Below are positions 18,253 to 28,909 of a stretch of 64,000 bases of DNA, in pieces; position 1 is the first letter of the stretch, and every line of letters begins with the position of its first letter. Both the position numbers and the translations under genes were made by a program. Source of the DNA: Pseudotabrizicola sp. (GTDB lineage Bacteria > Pseudomonadota > Alphaproteobacteria > Rhodobacterales > Rhodobacteraceae); NCBI RefSeq assembly GCF_030656345.1, contig NZ_JAUSNR010000026.1, positions 62,001 to 126,000 of the forward strand, in the 5' to 3' direction. The notes under the pieces were generated by a model, which worked only from the letters and a program-made list of their open reading frames with translations, had not been told where the DNA came from and did no database searches.

Positions 18253-20367
18253 ATGCAACCGCAAAAGCCGGGGCAAGCCATCATTCCGGGCCTCGCCCGC
18301 CTGCTGACCACCGCCGCCATCATCGCCATCGCCGCTCCGGCCACTGCACAGGATGCAGCGGGCGGCGGCACGTTTCTGGGCCGCCTGATTCTGGGTGCGG
18401 GGCAACAAAAAGTGGCGATCGACACGCCGCAAGCTGTCACCGCAGTGGAACAGGAAGACATCGACCGCGAACAGCCCGCCACCATCGGCCAGATGTTCCG
18501 CAACGTGCCGGGGGTACAGACCGCAGGGTCCGACCGCCCGCTTGGCACCGCCTTCAACATCCGCGGCATCGGCACCACCGAACAGACCGCGAGCGAGGCG
18601 CGCATCATCGTCAACGTCGACGGCGTGCCGAAGTTCTACGAGCAGTACCGCATGGGGTCGTTCTTCACCGACCCCGAACTCTACCGCCGGGTCGAGGTGC
18701 TTCGCGGGCCGGGGTCTGCGGTGCTGTATGGGTCAGGGGCCATCGGCGGCACGGTGAATTTTGAAACCAAGGATGCATCCGATTTCATCCCCGAAGGCAA
18801 GACCGGGGCGGCGCGGCTGAAATTCGGCTATGACAGCAACGGCGACGGGATGACTGTCTCTGGCATTCTGGCCACGCGCCCTGCGCCGGGGGCAGAGTTT
18901 CTGGCATTTTTGGGCTACCGCACATCAAACGATTACAAGGATGGTGCCGGCAACACCCTGCGCGGCACGGAAAGTTCGTCGCCATCCGCGTTGGTCAAGG
19001 GCAAATTCCGTCTGGGCGAGACGCAGACCCTGCAGCTCTCGATGCAGCGGTTCGAGTCCGACAATGACAACGCCACCCTGTCGCAGACCGGGGGCGGCAA
19101 TGCCATCGCCGATGCCTTCGGCATCGTCAGCCGTGACGTCGCCGACACTACCCTCAGCGCCAAATGGGAGGCCACCACCGATCTGGCCTGGCTGAACCCA
19201 TCGGTTCAACTGTCCTGGTCTGACACCCGCGTGGTGCAACGCGACGCCCGCGACCTGACCGGGGCGCCGCAGGTCTGTCTGCCGACACTGTCCAACCAGA
19301 ACGTGTTCTGTGACGTCGATTACGCCTATCGCACCGCGATGCTGAAGGTTGAAAACACCACCTCCATGCAAGGGGCCGGGTGGGAGAATTTCCTGACCTT
19401 CGGGCTGCAGGCCACCGACCAGAAGCGCATCGCCGACAGCGCAGGCCCGATGGGCTTTCACCCCGCAGGCACCGACCGCAAGATCGGGGTCTATGCGCAA
19501 TCAGAACTGGTGCTGAGCGACCGCCTGACCCTGATCGCCGGTGCCCGGGCTGACTTTGGAGACCGCAAGGCACATCCATCGGTGCCCGGTGGGGAACAGG
19601 TCAAGGACGAGGCAACAGCCCTGACCTTTGCCGCCCTGTACAAGGTCACCGAGGACCTGTCGGTCTTCGGCTCGGTCTCGCGGACCGAACGCCTGCCGAC
19701 ACTGGACGAGCTGTATTCCTATTCTGCCACCAAGAACCCGGCGCTTAATCTAAACAAGGAACAGGCCACCAACCTTGAACTTGGCCTGTCATGGACCCGG
19801 CAGGGCCTGTTTGCCGCAGATGACAGTCTGCAGATCAAGGCCACACTGTTCCACAACAACATTGACGACCTGATCACCACCACCGCCACCACCGACACGG
19901 TGTTCCACCGCAATATTGCCCGGGCCAAATTCCAGGGTGCCGAGATCGAGGCGGGGTATGAGGCAGAGCGCATCTTTGGTCGGCTTGCCTATTCCCATGT
20001 GTCGGGCAAGGACCGCGATTATGGCTATACCATTGCCACCACTCCGGCAGATCAGCTGGCGCTGACCCTTGGGGGCCGCGTTCCGGATCGCGGCATCGAA
20101 TACGGCTGGCGCGGTACTTTCGTTGACGGCATCACAACCTCCAGCCGCAACGTCACCACCGGCGCGATCACGTTCACAAATTATGGCGGTTACGCCACGC
20201 ATGACCTGTTCGTGTCATTCAAACCGCAATCGGGCGCGCTGGATGGCTTTGACGTGCAGCTCGCGGTGGAAAATGTGTTGGACCGGGATTTCCGCAACAA
20301 CCTGTCGGCAGACCGCGGGCGCGGGCGGACCTTCAAGGTCAGCGTCGCCAAGGCGCTGACATGGTGA
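18253..20367 (+). CDS. hmuR: TonB-dependent haem/haemoglobin receptor
   Basis: Signal peptide; TonB box/plug (PGVQTAGSDRPLGTAFNIRGIG, RVEVLRGPGSAVLYGSGAIGGTVNF); C-terminal beta-barrel. Confidence 0.9.
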   Translation: MQPQKPGQAIIPGLARLLTTAAIIAIAAPATAQDAAGGGTFLGRLILGAGQQKVAIDTPQAVTAVEQEDIDREQPATIGQMFRNVPGVQTAGSDRPLGTAFNIRGIGTTEQTASEARIIVNVDGVPKFYEQYRMGSFFTDPELYRRVEVLRGPGSAVLYGSGAIGGTVNFETKDASDFIPEGKTGAARLKFGYDSNGDGMTVSGILATRPAPGAEFLAFLGYRTSNDYKDGAGNTLRGTESSSPSALVKGKFRLGETQTLQLSMQRFESDNDNATLSQTGGGNAIADAFGIVSRDVADTTLSAKWEATTDLAWLNPSVQLSWSDTRVVQRDARDLTGAPQVCLPTLSNQNVFCDVDYAYRTAMLKVENTTSMQGAGWENFLTFGLQATDQKRIADSAGPMGFHPAGTDRKIGVYAQSELVLSDRLTLIAGARADFGDRKAHPSVPGGEQVKDEATALTFAALYKVTEDLSVFGSVSRTERLPTLDELYSYSATKNPALNLNKEQATNLELGLSWTRQGLFAADDSLQIKATLFHNNIDDLITTTATTDTVFHRNIARAKFQGAEIEAGYEAERIFGRLAYSHVSGKDRDYGYTIATTPADQLALTLGGRVPDRGIEYGWRGTFVDGITTSSRNVTTGAITFTNYGGYATHDLFVSFKPQSGALDGFDVQLAVENVLDRDFRNNLSADRGRGRTFKVSVAKALTW

Positions 20368-20786
20368 TCCGGCTGACGTTTGCGGCGATGGCTTTTGCCA
20401 TCGCCGCAGGCACCGCACAGGCGCAGGATCGGGCGCAGGCGCAGGGCTTGCAGATCAGCCTCAACACGCTGGACCCGCAACCAGAGGCCTGCCGACTGAC
20501 CTTTGTGGCCGACAACAAGACCGAAGCCGAAATCACCCGACTGGTGATCGAGGCGGTTTTGTTCACAAAGGCCGGTCAGGTCGCGCAGTTCACCCTGTTC
20601 GACTTTGCCGCCCTGCCCATGGGGCGGCAAAGGGTGCGTCAGTTCGATGTGGCCGGGCTGGCCTGTGACGATCTGGGACAGGTGCTGCTGAACGGGGTGT
20701 CGGCCTGTGACGGCGCAGACCCCGCAGCCTGCGCCGCAGCGCTGAGCCCCGCAAGCACCGTAGAAGGTATAGAGGTGGCAGGATGA
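20361..20786 (+). CDS. Hypothetical exported protein within the haem-uptake operon
   Basis: MVIRLTFAAMAFAIAAGTAQAQ signal; overlaps the receptor stop and the exbB start. Confidence 0.75.
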   Translation: MVIRLTFAAMAFAIAAGTAQAQDRAQAQGLQISLNTLDPQPEACRLTFVADNKTEAEITRLVIEAVLFTKAGQVAQFTLFDFAALPMGRQRVRQFDVAGLACDDLGQVLLNGVSACDGADPAACAAALSPASTVEGIEVAG

Positions 20787-21454
20787 TTCATCTGACAGAC
20801 GCCCGCGATGCCCTGCGCGGTCTGATCGAACTGGGCGGGCCGGTGGTGGCGCTTATCCTTGCGCTGTCGGTGCTGGCAGGCGCGGTTGTGCTGTGGAAAC
20901 TGTGGCAGTTCCGCGCCGCAGGCGTCGGGCGGCACACCGGGCTGGAGGCGGCCATCGCCGCCCATGATGCCGGCCAGAACAGCCGCGCCCGGGCGCTGGC
21001 CGAAGCCGCGCCCAGCCATCTGGCCCCGCTGCTGGCCGAGGCGTTGCAGGCGCAAAGCGAGGGTGCGCGCGACCGCCTGTACACGCTGGCCGAAGACCGG
21101 CTGGCGCGGCTGGAATCCGGCTTTCGCCTGCTGGACACCGTGGCGCAAATTGCCCCCCTGCTGGGGCTGTTCGGCACCGTTCTGGGCATGATCGACGCCT
21201 TCCGCGCGATGCAGGGTGCGGGCGCGGCGGTGGACCCGTCTGTTCTGGCCGGTGGCATCTGGGTGGCGCTGATGACCACAGCCGCCGGTCTGGCCGTGGC
21301 GATGCCGGTCTCGGCGCTGCTGTCCTGGCTCGAATCGCGCATGGCGTCCGAGCGGCGGATGGCGGGCGCCGTGATCGAGGCGGCCCTGTGCCCCGGCATG
21401 GTCGCCATGGTGAAACCCGCTGTGCAGACGGACGGGGCCTATGTCCCGGCTTAG
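20783..21454 (+). CDS. exbB: ExbB/TolQ/MotA proton channel protein
   Basis: LDTVAQIAPLLGLFGTVLGMIDAFRAM...GGIWVALMTTAAGLAVAMP. Confidence 0.92.
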   Translation: MIHLTDARDALRGLIELGGPVVALILALSVLAGAVVLWKLWQFRAAGVGRHTGLEAAIAAHDAGQNSRARALAEAAPSHLAPLLAEALQAQSEGARDRLYTLAEDRLARLESGFRLLDTVAQIAPLLGLFGTVLGMIDAFRAMQGAGAAVDPSVLAGGIWVALMTTAAGLAVAMPVSALLSWLESRMASERRMAGAVIEAALCPGMVAMVKPAVQTDGAYVPA

Positions 21455-21815
21455 GAAAACCACGCGGCGGCGGGCGTTGTCGATGACCTCTCTTATCGAC
21501 GTGATCTTCCTTTTGCTGTTGTTTTTCATGCTGTCTTCAACCTTTACCCGCTTTGGCGATCTGCCGCTGACCACCGCCTCCGGCGGGGCGGCGGCGCAGG
21601 CCGAGGCGCCCACATTCCTGCGTCTGATGCCCGACAGCCTGACGCTGGACACCAACGCGCTTGACCTTGCCTCGGTGCCCGCAGCCCTGCTGGCGCGCGC
21701 GCCGGTTCTGGTGATCGTGGCCCCGACCGAAGGGGTGACGGCCCAGCGGCTGGTCGATGCGCTAAGCGTTCTGCGCGAGTTGCCGGGGGTAACCCTGCGC
21801 GTGATCGGAGGATAG
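21441..21815 (+). CDS. exbD: ExbD/TolR family protein (first copy)
   Basis: SMTSLIDVIFLLLLFFMLSSTF. Confidence 0.9.
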   Translation: MSRLRKTTRRRALSMTSLIDVIFLLLLFFMLSSTFTRFGDLPLTTASGGAAAQAEAPTFLRLMPDSLTLDTNALDLASVPAALLARAPVLVIVAPTEGVTAQRLVDALSVLRELPGVTLRVIGG

Positions 21816-21817
21816 CC

Positions 21818-22204
21818 ATGCGCCTTGCCGCCCTGCCCCGCCGCCCTTCGGAACCCACGATCACGCTGATCAATGTGGTGTTCCTGATGCTGATCTTCTT
21901 TCTGGTGGCCGGACAGGTCACCGCCCCGGTTGACCGCGACATCCAGCTGATCGACGCCGATGCTCTGGCCACCCGTGCCCCCGACGATGCCCTGGCCGTG
22001 CGCAGTGATGGCACGACCCTGTGGCGGGGTGAGGTGATCACGCCCGAAGAATTTGCCGCCGCCCGCATCGCTGATGGGGCCGAGGGTCTGCGCCTTGTGC
22101 CCGCCCGCGACCTGCCCGCACAGGATCTGTTGCGCATCGCCAATGCGCTGCGCATGGCGGGTGCGGCCGAAGTCCGGCTGGTGACTGACAGGTCAGCGCC
22201 ATGA
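21818..22204 (+). CDS. exbD: ExbD/TolR family protein (second copy)
   Basis: EPTITLINVVFLMLIFFLVAGQVTAP. Confidence 0.88.
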   Translation: MRLAALPRRPSEPTITLINVVFLMLIFFLVAGQVTAPVDRDIQLIDADALATRAPDDALAVRSDGTTLWRGEVITPEEFAAARIADGAEGLRLVPARDLPAQDLLRIANALRMAGAAEVRLVTDRSAP

Positions 22205-23115
22205 AGCACCCCCGCCTGCCGTTTGTGATCGCCCTCGCCCTGTCGGGTGCGCTGCACGCCGCCGCCGCCATCGCCATCGCCCCGCAGCCAGATGAATTTG
22301 CGGTCGAAGGCGGGGGGGCGGCAACTGTCGCCCTGCTGGGTGAGGCGTTTGAGGATCTGGCCCAAGGTGCCACGCCGGTTGCCGCGACCGAGGCGCCGCC
22401 CGCGCCACCGCTGGGCGCCGTGCCGGTGACGACACAAGTGGCCGCCACCGCCCCGCCGCTGACCGCAACCCCGGCCCCGCCGCTGTTGCTGCCGCCGTCC
22501 GAGACGGCGGATCTGGCCGCCATGCCACCCGTGGACAATGCGCCCGCAGTGCAGCCCGAACTGGCCCCACAGGTGCCTGCTGCCTTGGCGGCAGCCGCTG
22601 TCGCGGCCCCGCCAGAACTCGCAACCCCGGTCGAAACCGCATCATCGGCCCCCGATACCTCCCCCCGCCCACCCGCGCGCGCCGAGGCCCCCGCAAAGCC
22701 AGTCGAAAAACGCGCAGTGGCGCAATCTACGCCGGTCCCGGCGGGCAATGCCGACCGCAATGCCCGCAAGGGCGCACAGATGGGGCAGGAAAAAGCCGCC
22801 GCTGCCGCCGCCACTGGCGGATCGGGGGCGCAGACCGCGCAGGCTGGCAATGCTGCGCGCTCCAGCTATCCCGGTCTGGTGTTGCGCAAGATCGAACGGA
22901 CACGCAAGGCCGCCACACAGGCGCGCGGCACCGTGGTGGTGGTGTTCCGCGTGGCACCCTCTGGCGGTCTGGCCTCGGCGCGGGTGGCAAAATCCACCGG
23001 CGATGCGTCGCTGGAACGCGCGGCCCTTGACCACATCCGCCGCGCAGCACCCTTCCCGGCACCGCCTGCCGGGGCCGAAACCGATTTCCGGTTCGAGTTT
23101 GTAGGGCGGCGGTAA
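22201..23115 (+). CDS. tonB: TonB family energy transducer
   Basis: Pro/Ala-rich middle; C-term SSYPGLVLRKIERTRKAATQARGTVVVVFRVAPSGGLASARVAKSTGDASLERAALDHIRRAAPFPAPP. Confidence 0.88.
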   Translation: MKHPRLPFVIALALSGALHAAAAIAIAPQPDEFAVEGGGAATVALLGEAFEDLAQGATPVAATEAPPAPPLGAVPVTTQVAATAPPLTATPAPPLLLPPSETADLAAMPPVDNAPAVQPELAPQVPAALAAAAVAAPPELATPVETASSAPDTSPRPPARAEAPAKPVEKRAVAQSTPVPAGNADRNARKGAQMGQEKAAAAAATGGSGAQTAQAGNAARSSYPGLVLRKIERTRKAATQARGTVVVVFRVAPSGGLASARVAKSTGDASLERAALDHIRRAAPFPAPPAGAETDFRFEFVGRR

Positions 23116-23187
23116 GCTGGCGCGTCATCGGCCAGAGCGCTTCAGTCTGGTTGTCAGCTGTGCAAAAGACTGGCGAAAGTAAAAGAC

Positions 23188-23206
23188 TCGGGATTGACTT
23201 TCCCGA
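23188..23206. promoter_or_regulatory. Inverted repeat overlapping a -35-like TTGACT upstream of hemP
   Basis: TCGGGA-ttgactt-TCCCGA; preceded by direct repeats AAAAGACT at 23164 and 23181. Confidence 0.4.
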
Positions 23207-23272
23207 TCAAAACGCTCACCTATTCAGCCTCTGGCCATCGGCCTGATCCCACAGCTGCCAGGCCCGCCCGCA

Positions 23273-23434
23273 ATGCAAGACACACCGACGCCCCCAACCC
23301 TTCCACTGGATCACGCCCCTGCGCATGAGGCGATGGCGCTGACCAAGGGCGGACAGGTTGCGCATATTGTTCTGGACGGGCAGGTGTATACCTTGCGGAT
23401 CACCCGTGCGGGTAAGCTGATTCTGACCAAATGA
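23273..23434 (+). CDS. hemP: Haemin uptake protein HemP (53 aa)
   Basis: MQDTPTPPTLPLDHAPAHEAMALTKGGQVAHIVLDGQVYTLRITRAGKLILTK*; C-terminal YxLRITRxGKLILTK is the HemP signature. Below the size cut-off of the ORF track. Confidence 0.92.
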   Translation: MQDTPTPPTLPLDHAPAHEAMALTKGGQVAHIVLDGQVYTLRITRAGKLILTK

Positions 23435-23471
23435 CCCCAGCCAAAGGGCCCGCCTGCCCTGCAAGGATCTT

Positions 23472-23711
23472 ATGACCAGACTTCCCTCTCCCTGCATCAG
23501 CGTCTGCAAATTCAAGCGCGAGGGCCATTGCATCGGCTGCTCGATGACGAAGGATCAGAAAGACCTGTTCAAGAAGCTTAAGAAAGAGAAACACCAGCAG
23601 GCCTTTATCGACATGCTGGTGCATCAGCAGAATGATCTTGGACGCTATCGCCACTGGGCACCGGCCTACGTAAAGCGGTGCGAAAAGCGGGATGTCAAAA
23701 GCCCGCTTTAA
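23472..23711 (+). CDS. DUF1289 domain-containing protein
   Basis: SPCISVCKFKREGHCIGCSMTKDQKDLFKKL: Cys pattern of DUF1289. Confidence 0.88.
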   Translation: MTRLPSPCISVCKFKREGHCIGCSMTKDQKDLFKKLKKEKHQQAFIDMLVHQQNDLGRYRHWAPAYVKRCEKRDVKSPL

Positions 23712-23722
23712 GCCGGCACGCG

Positions 23723-24193
23723 TCAGCGCAGATGGGCGCGCAGCATCCATGCGAATTTCTCATGGGTCCGGGCGCGACCGATGGCCAGATCCTGCGTCAG
23801 CAGATCACCATTTTCCTCGGCCACCGCAGATATGCCCGCCATCGTCGCAGCAAGCGTTTCCTGTGCTGCCAGAAGCGTGGAAACCATGGCTTCCGCCTTG
23901 GCATGGCCGTCATGTTCAGCGATCTTTGACCGCTTCAGCATCGCCGACAACTGGCCTTCGGCATGGCCATCAAGTGCCTTGATCCGTTCGGCAAGATCGT
24001 CCTGAGCGACGAAATGATCTTCATACATGGTCTGGAACAGCGCGTGCAGCGGACCAAAGCCCATGCCGGCCACGTTCCAATGGAAATTCTGCGCCAGCAT
24101 CGTGGCGACAGCCGTTTCGGCGACGCCTTGATTAAGCGCTTCACACACGGCTTCGCGCGCGGATGGGCTGATTTGGGCTGAAGCTTGCGCCAT
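23723..24193 (-). CDS. dps: Dps family DNA-binding ferritin-like protein
   Basis: NFHWNVAGMGFGPLHALFQTMYEDHFVAQDDLAERIKALDGHAEG: Dps di-iron/ferroxidase motif. Confidence 0.93.
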   Translation of the reverse strand: MAQASAQISPSAREAVCEALNQGVAETAVATMLAQNFHWNVAGMGFGPLHALFQTMYEDHFVAQDDLAERIKALDGHAEGQLSAMLKRSKIAEHDGHAKAEAMVSTLLAAQETLAATMAGISAVAEENGDLLTQDLAIGRARTHEKFAWMLRAHLR

Positions 24194-24303
24194 GCCTGAC
24201 CTCCTGAAAAATACGTTCGGAATTCTGGGGCGGGACTGGCTTGCACGTCGGCTGGCTACCCGCAACCACAAGATAGGGGCAATGGCGGGTACGGGCAACC
24301 CCT

Positions 24304-24320
24304 TTTAGAATAATTCTAAA
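24304..24320. promoter_or_regulatory. Perfect Irr-box/iron control element (ICE)-like palindrome upstream of dps
   Basis: TTTAGAAT-A-ATTCTAAA (17 nt, perfect dyad), matching TTAGAA-N3-TTCTAA. Confidence 0.7.
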
Positions 24321-24338
24321 TCCGACAAAATCAGTCAG

Positions 24339-24746
24339 TCACATCTGCGCCTGACGCTGCGCAAGCTGTGCGGCCAGCCAGCCGATCTGCCGCCGGGCAT
24401 GGCGTGGCAGGCGCGACGCCAGCAAAAACCGCATGCTGGCCTCATCCCCGCGCTGCGCAGCACCCAACAGGCTGGCGATCCATGCCTCATCAAACGACAG
24501 CTCTGCCGCGCCCGGCTGATGCAGCACCGGAACCCTGCCCAGAACCACGGCCAGCCCGCGCAACAGCGCTTCAGCATAGCTGCGGGCCGCGACGCCGGAA
24601 TCGGTCGACAGCATCGCGCAGGCCCGGAACAGATCCAGCCGCGCCCCGGCCTGACAGCGGGGTGCCAATCGCCGCAATGCGGCAACGGGGGCCGGAATAT
24701 CAGCGATGGGGCGGGGATAAGAACGCGTCTGCGCGATTGCCTGCAT
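24339..24746 (-). CDS. Conserved hypothetical protein
   Basis: 135-aa ORF with GGAG ribosome-binding site; no family recognised. Confidence 0.55.
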   Translation of the reverse strand: MQAIAQTRSYPRPIADIPAPVAALRRLAPRCQAGARLDLFRACAMLSTDSGVAARSYAEALLRGLAVVLGRVPVLHQPGAAELSFDEAWIASLLGAAQRGDEASMRFLLASRLPRHARRQIGWLAAQLAQRQAQM

Positions 24747-24752
24747 GGGGAC

Positions 24753-24791
24753 TGCTCCATTAACCTGACTGTTATAGTCGGGTATGGAGCA
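24753..24791. repeat. Long imperfect dyad in the divergent intergenic region
   Basis: TGCTCCATTAACCTGACT-gttat-AGTCGGGTATGGAGCA (16 bp paired region, one mismatch, 2-nt bulge). Confidence 0.65.
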
Positions 24792-24891
24792 AAGGTCCAG
24801 AACAGATGCGTGGCGCGCGCGCGACTTGCGTCTGGACCCGGAGCGGGCCTGCCGTCACTCTGGACTCGTCGGGCAACGGGAAGGGTTCTTC

Positions 24892-25781
24892 ATGACAGCA
24901 ACACGCGATGAGCTTTTCTCGGCGTTCGGACTGCGCCTGCCGGTTCCACCGCTTGCGGGTCGTAAGACGGCCACCGTGAGTGAAGATGCGACCTGCCATG
25001 CCGAAGAACTGGCGCTGAGCAGCGGCGGCGAGAGCATCCGCGCCTTCTGGTGCCGCCCGCGTGACAACACTGCCCCCCTGCCCGCGGTCCTGATCCTGCA
25101 CGCCCATGGCAACCGCTATGACATCGGTGCCGCCGAGGTGATTCAAGGCCGCCCCGCCCTGTTCGCGCCGACCGGCCGGGCACTGGCCGCGCGCGGGATT
25201 GCGTCGCTGTGCCTTGACATGCCGTGCTTTGGCAGCCGCGCCGGGCAAGGCGAAAGTGCCGCGACCAAGGCGCTGTTGTGGGAAGGCCGCTCGCTTGCCG
25301 GGCAGATGCTGGCCGAGAACATCGCGGCGCTGGACTGGCTGCGCCTGCAGCCAGAGGTCGATCCCGACCGGATCGGGGTGTTCGGCCTGTCGATGGGGGC
25401 CACGCTGGCCTATTGGCTGGGGGCGCTGGACCCGCGCCTGCGCGCAGTGGCGCATGAATGCTGCTTTGCCGATTTCCGCGCCCTGATCGCCCTTGGCAAG
25501 CACGATCTGCACGGGATTTACCTGACTGTGCCGGGGTTACTTGCGCGGGCGTCAAACGGACAGATTGCCGGGATGATCGCGCCACGCGCGCAGTTTATCG
25601 GTCTGGGCGATCTGGACCCGCTGACGCCGCCTGCCGCCGCCGATGTGGCGTTGAAAGAGGTGCGGGCAGCCTATGCCGAACAGGGTGGGCGGCTGGTGAT
25701 TCACCGCGAACCCGCCTCGGGCCATGTGGAGACGCAAACGATGCATAGCGCCATGCTGGATTTCATGGAAAGCGCGCTGAC

Positions 25782-25785
<4 letters not shown>
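24892..25785 (+). CDS. Alpha/beta hydrolase (dienelactone hydrolase-like)
   Basis: VLILHAHGNRYDIG..., GVFGLSMGATLAYWL nucleophile elbow, SGHVET. Confidence 0.82.
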
Positions 25786-26837
<1,052 letters not shown>

Positions 26838-26846
26838 CGGGAACCC

Positions 26847-27896
26847 CTATTTCAACCCGGTTCCGGCGATACCCGCCGTGATGAACCGTTGCAGGAAGAT
26901 AAAGACCAGAACGACCGGGATCATGGTGATAACGGTCATCGCCAGCAGATAGTGCCACTGCACGTTCAGCTCTCCGGCATAGGCGTTCAGGCCGACTTGC
27001 AGCGTATAAACCTCTTGGCGCGACAGCACGATCAGCGGCCACAGGAAATCATTCCAGCGCCAGACCACCGAGAAAATCGCCAGAACCGCCAGCGCAGGCG
27101 CGGTCAGCGGCAGCACGATGCGCCAATAGATCTGCCATTCGCTGGCGTGGTCCATCCGCGCCGCCTCCAGCAGCTCATCCGGGATCGACAGCATGTATTG
27201 CCGCAGCAGGAACACGCCGGTGGGTGTGGCAACCGTGGGCAGGATCACCCCCCAGAGCGAGTTTATCAGCCCCACCCCGGACACAATCGAATACAGCGGC
27301 ACCAGAATGACCGACAGCGGAATCATCAGCGTGGCGATGATCAGCACCACCACAAACCCCCGCCCGCGGAATTCGTATTTCGACAGGGCAAAGGCCGCCA
27401 TCGAATTGGTCAAAAGGGTGATCAGCGTCGCCACCACCGTCACGAAGATCGAGTTCTTCGTGTAGGTCAGGAAGTCAAAGCGCAGGAACGGGTCAAGGTA
27501 GTTGTCCCAGGAAAACCCCACCGCGCGCACCGGGGTGCGGTTGGCGATGTTGATGCGCTGCACCTCCGCAGGGCTTTCCGGGTCCACCATCTGCGCCACG
27601 GTGCCCACCCGGCGCACCTCGGCCAGCGTGCGGGTGCCGTCGTCATCGGTGACGGAAAACAACGGCAGCGGGCGGTCATAGCCTTCGACCACCACCGTTT
27701 GCGACGCGTAAGGCAGCAGGGTCGGCGGAAATTCCGACAGTTGGGCCGGGGATTTGAACGACGACATGACCAGCCAAAGCGCAGGACCGAACATGATGAA
27801 CACGGCAGAGCCCAGCCAGACGAAGGTGAACACATCGGTCCAGTCCCAGCCGGTGCCGCCCTTGCGGCGGGTCAGGAATGCCATGGCGCGGCTCAT
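26847..27896 (-). CDS. Carbohydrate ABC transporter permease
   Basis: EAARMDHASEWQIYWRIVLPLTAPALAVLAIF: EAA loop of the MalG type. Confidence 0.92.
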   Translation of the reverse strand: MSRAMAFLTRRKGGTGWDWTDVFTFVWLGSAVFIMFGPALWLVMSSFKSPAQLSEFPPTLLPYASQTVVVEGYDRPLPLFSVTDDDGTRTLAEVRRVGTVAQMVDPESPAEVQRINIANRTPVRAVGFSWDNYLDPFLRFDFLTYTKNSIFVTVVATLITLLTNSMAAFALSKYEFRGRGFVVVLIIATLMIPLSVILVPLYSIVSGVGLINSLWGVILPTVATPTGVFLLRQYMLSIPDELLEAARMDHASEWQIYWRIVLPLTAPALAVLAIFSVVWRWNDFLWPLIVLSRQEVYTLQVGLNAYAGELNVQWHYLLAMTVITMIPVVLVFIFLQRFITAGIAGTGLK

Positions 27897-28906
27897 TTCA
27901 GCTTTCCTTTCCGCTCGTTCCAGCGGCCCAGAGCCAGCTGCAGCAATGTCAGCACAATCAGCACACCCCCCATCAGGATCGACGCCGCCGCTGCAAGTCC
28001 GGGGTTTTTCAGCAGCGAGGCAAAGCCGACCTCATAGATATATTGCGTCAGGAACAGCGTGGCGGTGCCGGGGCCACCGCCGGTCAGCACATAGGCCTCA
28101 TCAAACACTTGCACCGCGCGGATCAGGGCCAGCACGATCACCACCAGCATATTGGGCATCAACAGCGGCAGGGTGATGCGCCAGAACACGCGGGCGGGCC
28201 GGGTGCCATCCATCTCGGCGGCTTCATAGAGATCGCGTGGAATCGCTTGCAGACCGGCCAGCAGGATCAGGGCAAAGAACCCCAGATGCGCCCAGATCGT
28301 GACGCCAATCGCGGCGGAAAACGCATAGTTGCGATCCAAAAGCCAGTTCACAGGGTCCATCCCCATGCCCACCAGTGCCGCATTCAGCACGCCGTTGCGG
28401 TCAAGGATCCAGCGCCAGATCAACCCGACCACCACCGGCGACAACAGCACCGGGAAAAAGAACACCGCCCGCCAGAAGCTGAGCGCGCGCAGCGCCCGGT
28501 TCAGGATCAGCGCGGTGATGGTCGCGGCCACGATCAGCAGAGTGACCTGCAACACGACAAAAGTGCCGGTGTTGCGCAGGGCGATCCAGAACTGATCTTC
28601 TTGGCAGGTCATCAGATTGGTGTAATCGGTGCAGCGCAACAGCCGTTCATACTGCGCTGCACCCACATAGGTGCGTTCGGGCAAAAAGAGGGCGGCTCCG
28701 GTCGTCATCGAATAAGCGACGTTGATCACCAGCGGCAGCAGGACAAACACGGTGAAAATCGCCATGTTCGGCAGCAGGAAAAACGCCACCATGCCATTCT
28801 GCCCCGCCAGCCGCTGCCAAAGGCGCAAGGGCGCATCCAGCAAACGGGCGAGCCAGCCCAGGGGGGCCGCCACAACGGCCCCCAACATCCCCTTTACCCC
28901 GGTCAT
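27893..28906 (-). CDS. Carbohydrate ABC transporter permease
   Basis: DLYEAAEMDGTRPARVFWRITLPLLMPNMLVV: EAA loop of the MalF type. Confidence 0.92.
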   Translation of the reverse strand: MTGVKGMLGAVVAAPLGWLARLLDAPLRLWQRLAGQNGMVAFFLLPNMAIFTVFVLLPLVINVAYSMTTGAALFLPERTYVGAAQYERLLRCTDYTNLMTCQEDQFWIALRNTGTFVVLQVTLLIVAATITALILNRALRALSFWRAVFFFPVLLSPVVVGLIWRWILDRNGVLNAALVGMGMDPVNWLLDRNYAFSAAIGVTIWAHLGFFALILLAGLQAIPRDLYEAAEMDGTRPARVFWRITLPLLMPNMLVVIVLALIRAVQVFDEAYVLTGGGPGTATLFLTQYIYEVGFASLLKNPGLAAAASILMGGVLIVLTLLQLALGRWNERKGKLK

Positions 28907-28909
28907 GGC

